From the NCBI GenBank assembly GCA_003427395.1, contig BFEA01000339.1, positions 1,413,993 through 1,460,250 of the forward strand: 46,258 nucleotides of DNA, read 5' to 3'. Positions 42,443 to 46,258 of the stretch are shown here, piece by piece. The notes beneath the pieces were generated by a model. The model was not told where the DNA came from. It saw only the letters and a program-made list of their open reading frames with translations, and searched no databases. The position numbers were made by a program, and so were the translations under genes. Within the stretch, counting starts at the first letter, position 1. Each line of letters begins with the position of its first letter. The DNA comes from Chara braunii (taxonomy: Eukaryota; Streptophyta; Charophyceae; Charales; Characeae).

Positions 42443-43225
42443 ATGTGGCCGACCCTGCACCAGAACCTGATGAGTTACTACGGGGCAGTATGGAGAACAG
42501 GACAGATAGGGGAATGTGTGGGTCAGGGGGTGTTGTCCCTCTTATACAAAAAAGGAGATAAAATGAATATCAGAAACTACCGACCCATCACCTTGCTAAC
42601 GGTTGTCTACAAAATGTTTGCTAAAGCCCTTGCAAATCGATTGCTTGAGGTAATGGAGGATATTATCCACCCAACCCAATCAGGATTTATAAGATTCAGA
42701 AACATCCAGGAAAACATACTCCTAGTCAATGAGATGATCCATTTGACTCAGCAATCCAAACAAAACGCGACCTTCATCTTTATTGACTTCGAGAAGGCCT
42801 ATGACCATGTGGATTGGACCTTCCTGGATGCATGCCTCCACAAAATGAATTTTGGGCCCAATTTGAGAAGATGGGTTCATATCCTCCACCATAATGCAAC
42901 GACACGTGTGCAAATAAATGAGAATTTAGCACCACCAATTACGCTGCAGCGCTCAGTCAGACAAGGGGACCCCATCGCCCCCTTCCTTTTTGTTATAGTT
43001 ATGGAAGCACTGTCAGTCAATTTACGGCATAACAAGGACATCAGGAAAATCAAGATTGCAAATATCCCAGAGGAAGCCATTCCGGTATGCTCCCTCTTCG
43101 CCGATGACCTCACAATAATGACCGACGTCTGGGAGGGTAACATGGAAGAGATACAGAGGCTGATGGATCGATTCTGCAAACTGTCAAACATGACTGTCAA
43201 CTGGGGGACAAAAACTGTGGGGTGA
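42443..43225 (+). pseudogene. LINE ORF2, reverse transcriptase core
   Basis: An open stretch of 260 codons with the LINE RT blocks in order: YKKGDKMNIRNYRPITLL, FIDFEKAYDHVDW (42773-42817, first catalytic Asp), SVRQGDPIAPFLF, and FADDLTI (43097-43117, the two catalytic Asp). These residues are intact, so the polymerase active site survives even though the surrounding frame is broken by upstream stops and a stop at 43223-43225. In an active element this enzyme copies the RNA at the nicked target site. Confidence 0.9.
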
Positions 43226-45343
43226 TGGATGCACCATCAGGGGGGGCGCCCGCCTGAAGCTCCCCGCATTAAATGACTCCCCTTGGAAGCCACAGTGAGA
43301 GTGTTGGGCGTCCAAATGACAGCAAACGGAAAGCCAACTACGAATGACGAATGGGTCCAGTCACCCGCTCAAGACAAGATGAAGGAATGGAATCAGAAGC
43401 CAACCTCGATTTTTGGAAGGGCACTAGTCATCAATAATGTTGTCATGGCGTCACTTTGGTACAAATCACTTATCTGGCTATTAAGCGCAACAGCCTTGAA
43501 GGCATTCAAGAAGCAGGCAGCAGCCTTTTTGTGGAGAGGAGATAGTGGATGCGAGCACGCTATCAGCAGGGTGGCGTGGGACGCAGTAATCCAACCCAAG
43601 GCTAAAGGTGGCCTGGGGATTATTGACCCCACTCTCCAAACCCAGGCCCTCAGCACGCAATGGATTAAAAACCTCATCCTGGAAACTGCCCAACCCAGAC
43701 GACCGTTAGCCATGGAACAGATTGCCAGACTCGCACCAGAAGCACCGACAGGGATGGACCCGCTCCTGTGGCGAGACGACAGGTATTGGAAACTCCCCCG
43801 CCGAAGGAGAGGAGATCAAAGGGAGGGCCCATTAAAAAAATAATTATGGCCACGTATGATCAAAATATAGCAGAAGCTCCCCCGCCCAGACCGTTGGGAA
43901 CCAGAGAGATGGGAGAAAGTATACCGACAACCCCTCTTTGGTAATCGGCGCATCACGGACTCCCACGGGCAAGTAAGGTGCAGCTCCGTCCCTCCATGGA
44001 ATGAACGGATCAAACATGGGATATGGAGGGTGGGGAACGAGAACATGGAGGAATCTAGAACAAATGAAGGAATCTAGAACAAATGGGATGTCAGAACGAG
44101 AACATGGAGGAATCTAGAACAAATGAAGGAAAAACTGCGCTATTGCCATCATGTGCAAGAGGCTCTGGACAGAATAATAGAAACTCCTCTCCAATGGTAT
44201 AATATTCTAAGAACGGGCCCGGTTCACAAGGAAAGAGACTGGGTGATGCAGAAAGGAGACCTTGGTAGGGTCAGGATGGTCCACCTGGTCAGACCCACGG
44301 AGGTACTGATCGAGTTTTATACTATAACGAAGGGGAACAGACTAATCGGCGGCACAGCCCCCTTTGTCTGGACAGACAAGGAAGAAGTCGACCAGATTAG
44401 TGTGATGGGGGAAGGTGAAAACCGCTGGGTATATAAACCTGGAACCCCGATCACAGAACTGGGCCTGGACCCAATTGAGTGGAGATGGAAACCGGCTGGC
44501 CCAACACGAGGAGGTATCCACAGAGACACAACACTTGAAAACCTCTCTGTTAAAACCACACATAGGATGATCAGGCCAAGATGGAATCTAAAAGACACAG
44601 TGAATGAGCGTTGGTACAGACACCTAAACGTTGACAGACATCTGCTAGCTCCAATCAAATGGTTCCAGGAAAGCAAGAGGAGGCTGGCCAAAATCACTTC
44701 CCTGCAATGGCAAATAACCCATAGGTGCCTACCTACCAATAACTGGCTGATTGACCACACCAGGCTGGAACAACAGGGCCGCGCTCTCCCCTGGTGCAGC
44801 AGATGCCTCCGTGGGTACCCGGCCAAAAAAGAGGCCGAAACCATTGAGCACATCTTTCTACAGTGCCCGAGTGCGGCCCTCACCTGGAGCTGGTGGGACC
44901 GGGTCTGGCAGCACATAGTCCCTGGATCCCTCTGACCATGGGACTGGCGGGCCATCCTAACAGGCTTTTGGCCAGGACGGCCCGAAGAGGAATTTGCGAA
45001 TAATATGTTTGACCTGGGGAGACGAACAATCTTATGGACGTTGTGGTGGCAAAGATGTGTTATGACAATAGAAGAAGTACGATTGGAGGGGGAGGAGGTG
45101 CGCGAGCATATCAAAAACCAACTCCAGTTGGACATAACTGATAGATGGCAGACAGTAAAACGCAAGCTAGACCTCCTTCAGCAACCAAAGGATATTAAAG
45201 AAAGCATCACTAAATTCTGCCAAGAATGGTTGGGCGGGGAAAGGGAAGGCTGGATTGCACAGGTGAAATGGTCAGGGGACGCGAACGAGGGCCCTCAGGG
45301 GGAGGGAGAGATGGTAAGAAAGGGATTACTGCCTAAAATTTAA
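43226..45343 (+). pseudogene. LINE ORF2, C-terminal region with zinc-binding domain
   Basis: Same frame as the RT after stops at 43223 and 43274. The segment 43283-43843 has LGVQM, IFGRALVINNVVMASLWY, FLWRG and GGLGIIDP, typical after the RT in plant L1 ORF2. It ends at a TAA after an A run (43832-43843); downstream residues partly read in another frame. A duplicated piece of about 35 bp (44037-44071 and 44095-44129) lies in this damaged stretch. The frame 44123-44935 carries LQWQITHRCLPTNNWL and WCSRCLRG...ETIEHIFLQCP, the CxxC...HxxxxC pattern of the zinc-binding domain common at the end of plant LINE ORF2. After a TGA at 44933-44935 the last part (45005-45343) is again open and ends at TAA. 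Confidence 0.75.
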
Positions 45344-45436
45344 ATAATAGACTGACATCGGCCCGAGCTTCCCAATGAGGCCAGCTTCCGATTTCCCGGA
45401 CCCCTTCCCCCCACACCCTTTATCCCTCGTAGAAAT

Positions 45437-45895
45437 AACTACGCCTTGAGGCTCTGTTTCGGATGCTGGTTTTTGGGGGGTTGCATTTTAACAGAATGGG
45501 CTGAGGTTATCTTGATGAGATTGGAGTAGAAAAGGGACGCTGGACCCAATTTCCAGCAACAAGAGAAGAATTTTCAGAACCATTTTTGAGGCAATAAGAC
45601 CCTGAAGGAGGTTTGTGGTTTGAGCTGATGGGACAAACAGTGCAGCAAAAAGGTTGGCAGGCAAGCAGGAGAACGGAACTACGCCTTGAGTCTCTGTTTT
45701 CGAATGCTGGTTTTGGGGGGGTTGCATTTTTATGAGATCGGAGTAGAAAAGGGACGCTGGACCCGATTTCCAGCAACAAGAGAAGAATTTTCAGAACCAT
45801 TTTCGAGGCAAAAAGATACTGAAGGATGTTTGAGGTTTGATCTGATGGAACAAACAGTGCAGCAAAAAGGATGGCAGGCAAGCAGGGGAACGGAA
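45437..45895 (+). repeat. Tandem duplication, 240-bp period
   Basis: AACTACGCCTTGAG..TCTGTTT begins at 45437 and again at 45677. The second unit lacks about 24 bp near its start. Each unit contains one short-form hairpin repeat (45534-45558, 45751-45775) followed by AACAAGAGAAGAATTTTCAG. The minus-strand open frames here are products of the duplication. Confidence 0.8.
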
Positions 45896-45969
45896 GGAAC
45901 TTACTGGTGCCCCCCAGCGGCTCTGACTGGGCCCCTGCTATAGCCCTGTTTCTAGGATAGGCTAAGGAT

Positions 45970-45994
45970 GGGACGCTGGACCCGGTTTCCAGCA
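45970..45994 (+). repeat. Dispersed hairpin repeat, short form
   Basis: GGGACGCTGGA-CCCGGTT-TCCAGCA only; the GCTGCTCCCC tail of the long form is missing. Confidence 0.7.
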
Positions 45995-46043
45995 TCGGCG
46001 CTCTATCTCTTTTAATGTCCTTTGCAGCAATTTTTTCATGTAA

Positions 46044-46097
46044 GGGACGCTGGACCCGGTTTCCAGCAGGTGCTGCTCCCCACCAATAGATGGAGCC
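46044..46097 (+). repeat. Dispersed hairpin repeat, long form
   Basis: GGGACGCTGGA-CCCGGTT-TCCAGCA, then GGTGCTGCTCCCCACCAATAG and ATGGAGCC. This copy is closest to the family consensus I derived by eye. An outer GGGA/TCCC pair and an AGCAG/CTGCT pair could extend the fold. Confidence 0.75.
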
Positions 46098-46100
46098 CTC

Positions 46101-46150
46101 CTGGGTCTGCTAGCGGTGTCTGCGACACCAACATCGCTAGCACTACCCAG
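46101..46150 (+). repeat. 50-nt multi-step hairpin
   Basis: CTGGGT (46101-46106), GCTAGCG (46109-46115) and GTGTC (46116-46120) pair in order with GACAC (46124-46128), CGCTAGC (46135-46141) and ACCCAG (46145-46150), leaving a 3-nt loop and small bulges. It starts 3 nt after the dispersed hairpin repeat. Confidence 0.75.
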
Positions 46151-46167
46151 ACCATGGCTGTACCGGC

Positions 46168-46242
46168 AACCGGCCGGTTGGACTGGCCCGGATCCAACCG
46201 GGCCGGTTGGACCCCCGGTGGTCCAACCGGAATTCCGGTTGG
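46168..46242. repeat. Cluster of CCGGTTGG palindromes
   Basis: Three palindromes built from one motif: AACCGGCCGGTT (46168-46179), CCAACCGG-G-CCGGTTGG (46194-46210) and CCAACCGGAATTCCGGTTGG (46223-46242). Further GGTTGGAC/GTCCAAC arms let them also pair with each other. Confidence 0.8.
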
Positions 46243-46258
46243 GTCCAAAAGTGGGTCA

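Larger units (their letters stand above)
39500..45350 (+). mobile_element. L1-type LINE (non-LTR retrotransposon), degenerate
   Basis: Two-ORF layout: ORF1 (39633-40808), a 62-bp spacer, then ORF2 with APE-like endonuclease, RT and a C-terminal Cys/His domain. ORF2 has two frame changes in the endonuclease region and at least four in-frame stops, so the copy is inactive. The 3' end is not marked by poly-A; after the last stop (45343) a 90-bp C-rich tail leads into other repeats. Both end coordinates are estimates. Confidence 0.8.

Noticed and set aside
45488-45995. Minus-strand frames with repeated LLLLLEIGSSVPF peptide.
   Set aside because: They are produced by the 240-bp tandem duplication and the hairpin repeat; no start context or domain supports a gene.

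Overview
The window looks like repeat-dense nuclear DNA from a streptophyte, meaning a land plant or charophyte-type alga. The evidence is three plant-type retroelements: a very large LTR element primed by tRNA-Asp, a chromodomain-bearing Ty3/Gypsy element (chromovirus), and an L1-type LINE with an APE endonuclease, a reverse transcriptase and a C-terminal zinc-binding domain. A charophyte such as Chara is my guess from general flavour only; no host gene confirms it. I see no convincing host protein-coding gene, no rRNA and no intact tRNA. Almost everything is mobile DNA or its debris.

Layout. 1-1499: GAACGCG-rich repeats, a low-confidence ORF (37-519) with an internal 87-bp repeat, and unexplained sequence. 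1500-24033: a 22.5-kb LTR element with two direct 8.5-kb repeats (1500-10021 and 15516-24033). They begin TGTCG and end CGACA, and the left one is followed after 2 nt by a perfect 19-nt tRNA-Asp primer-binding site. The 5.5-kb interior has no gag or pol, only one unrecognised 224-codon ORF, so the element resembles a LARD (large retrotransposon derivative) with exceptionally long LTRs. Inside each LTR lies an array of hairpins that share an almost invariant loop (GCTCTATAAGTTTAGGT) while their stems differ in sequence and stay self-complementary. This is the most striking signal in the window.

24034-26174: CAT/ATC-rich simple and tandem repeats, then a poly-A tract running into an 890-base N gap (26175-27064). 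27065-35233: a decayed chromovirus with 5' LTR end, initiator-Met-type primer site, gag, protease, RT, RNase H, integrase, chromodomain, polypurine tract and a cut-off 3' LTR. An apparently separate complete 1,371-bp LTR of the same family follows at 35666-37036. 37037-39500: non-coding DNA with two notable inverted repeats, one a near-perfect 44-bp hairpin. About 39500-45350: a LINE with an open ORF1 and an ORF2 broken by stops and frameshifts. 45351-46258: a tandem duplication, copies of a short dispersed hairpin repeat, and a cluster of CCGGTTGG palindromes.

Assembly caution: both 8.5-kb LTR copies carry N characters at the same seven relative positions and look identical through about 7.9 kb, yet differ by roughly 4% near their outer ends. 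The middle of at least one copy was probably filled in from a collapsed consensus, so LTR identity should not be used to date this insertion.
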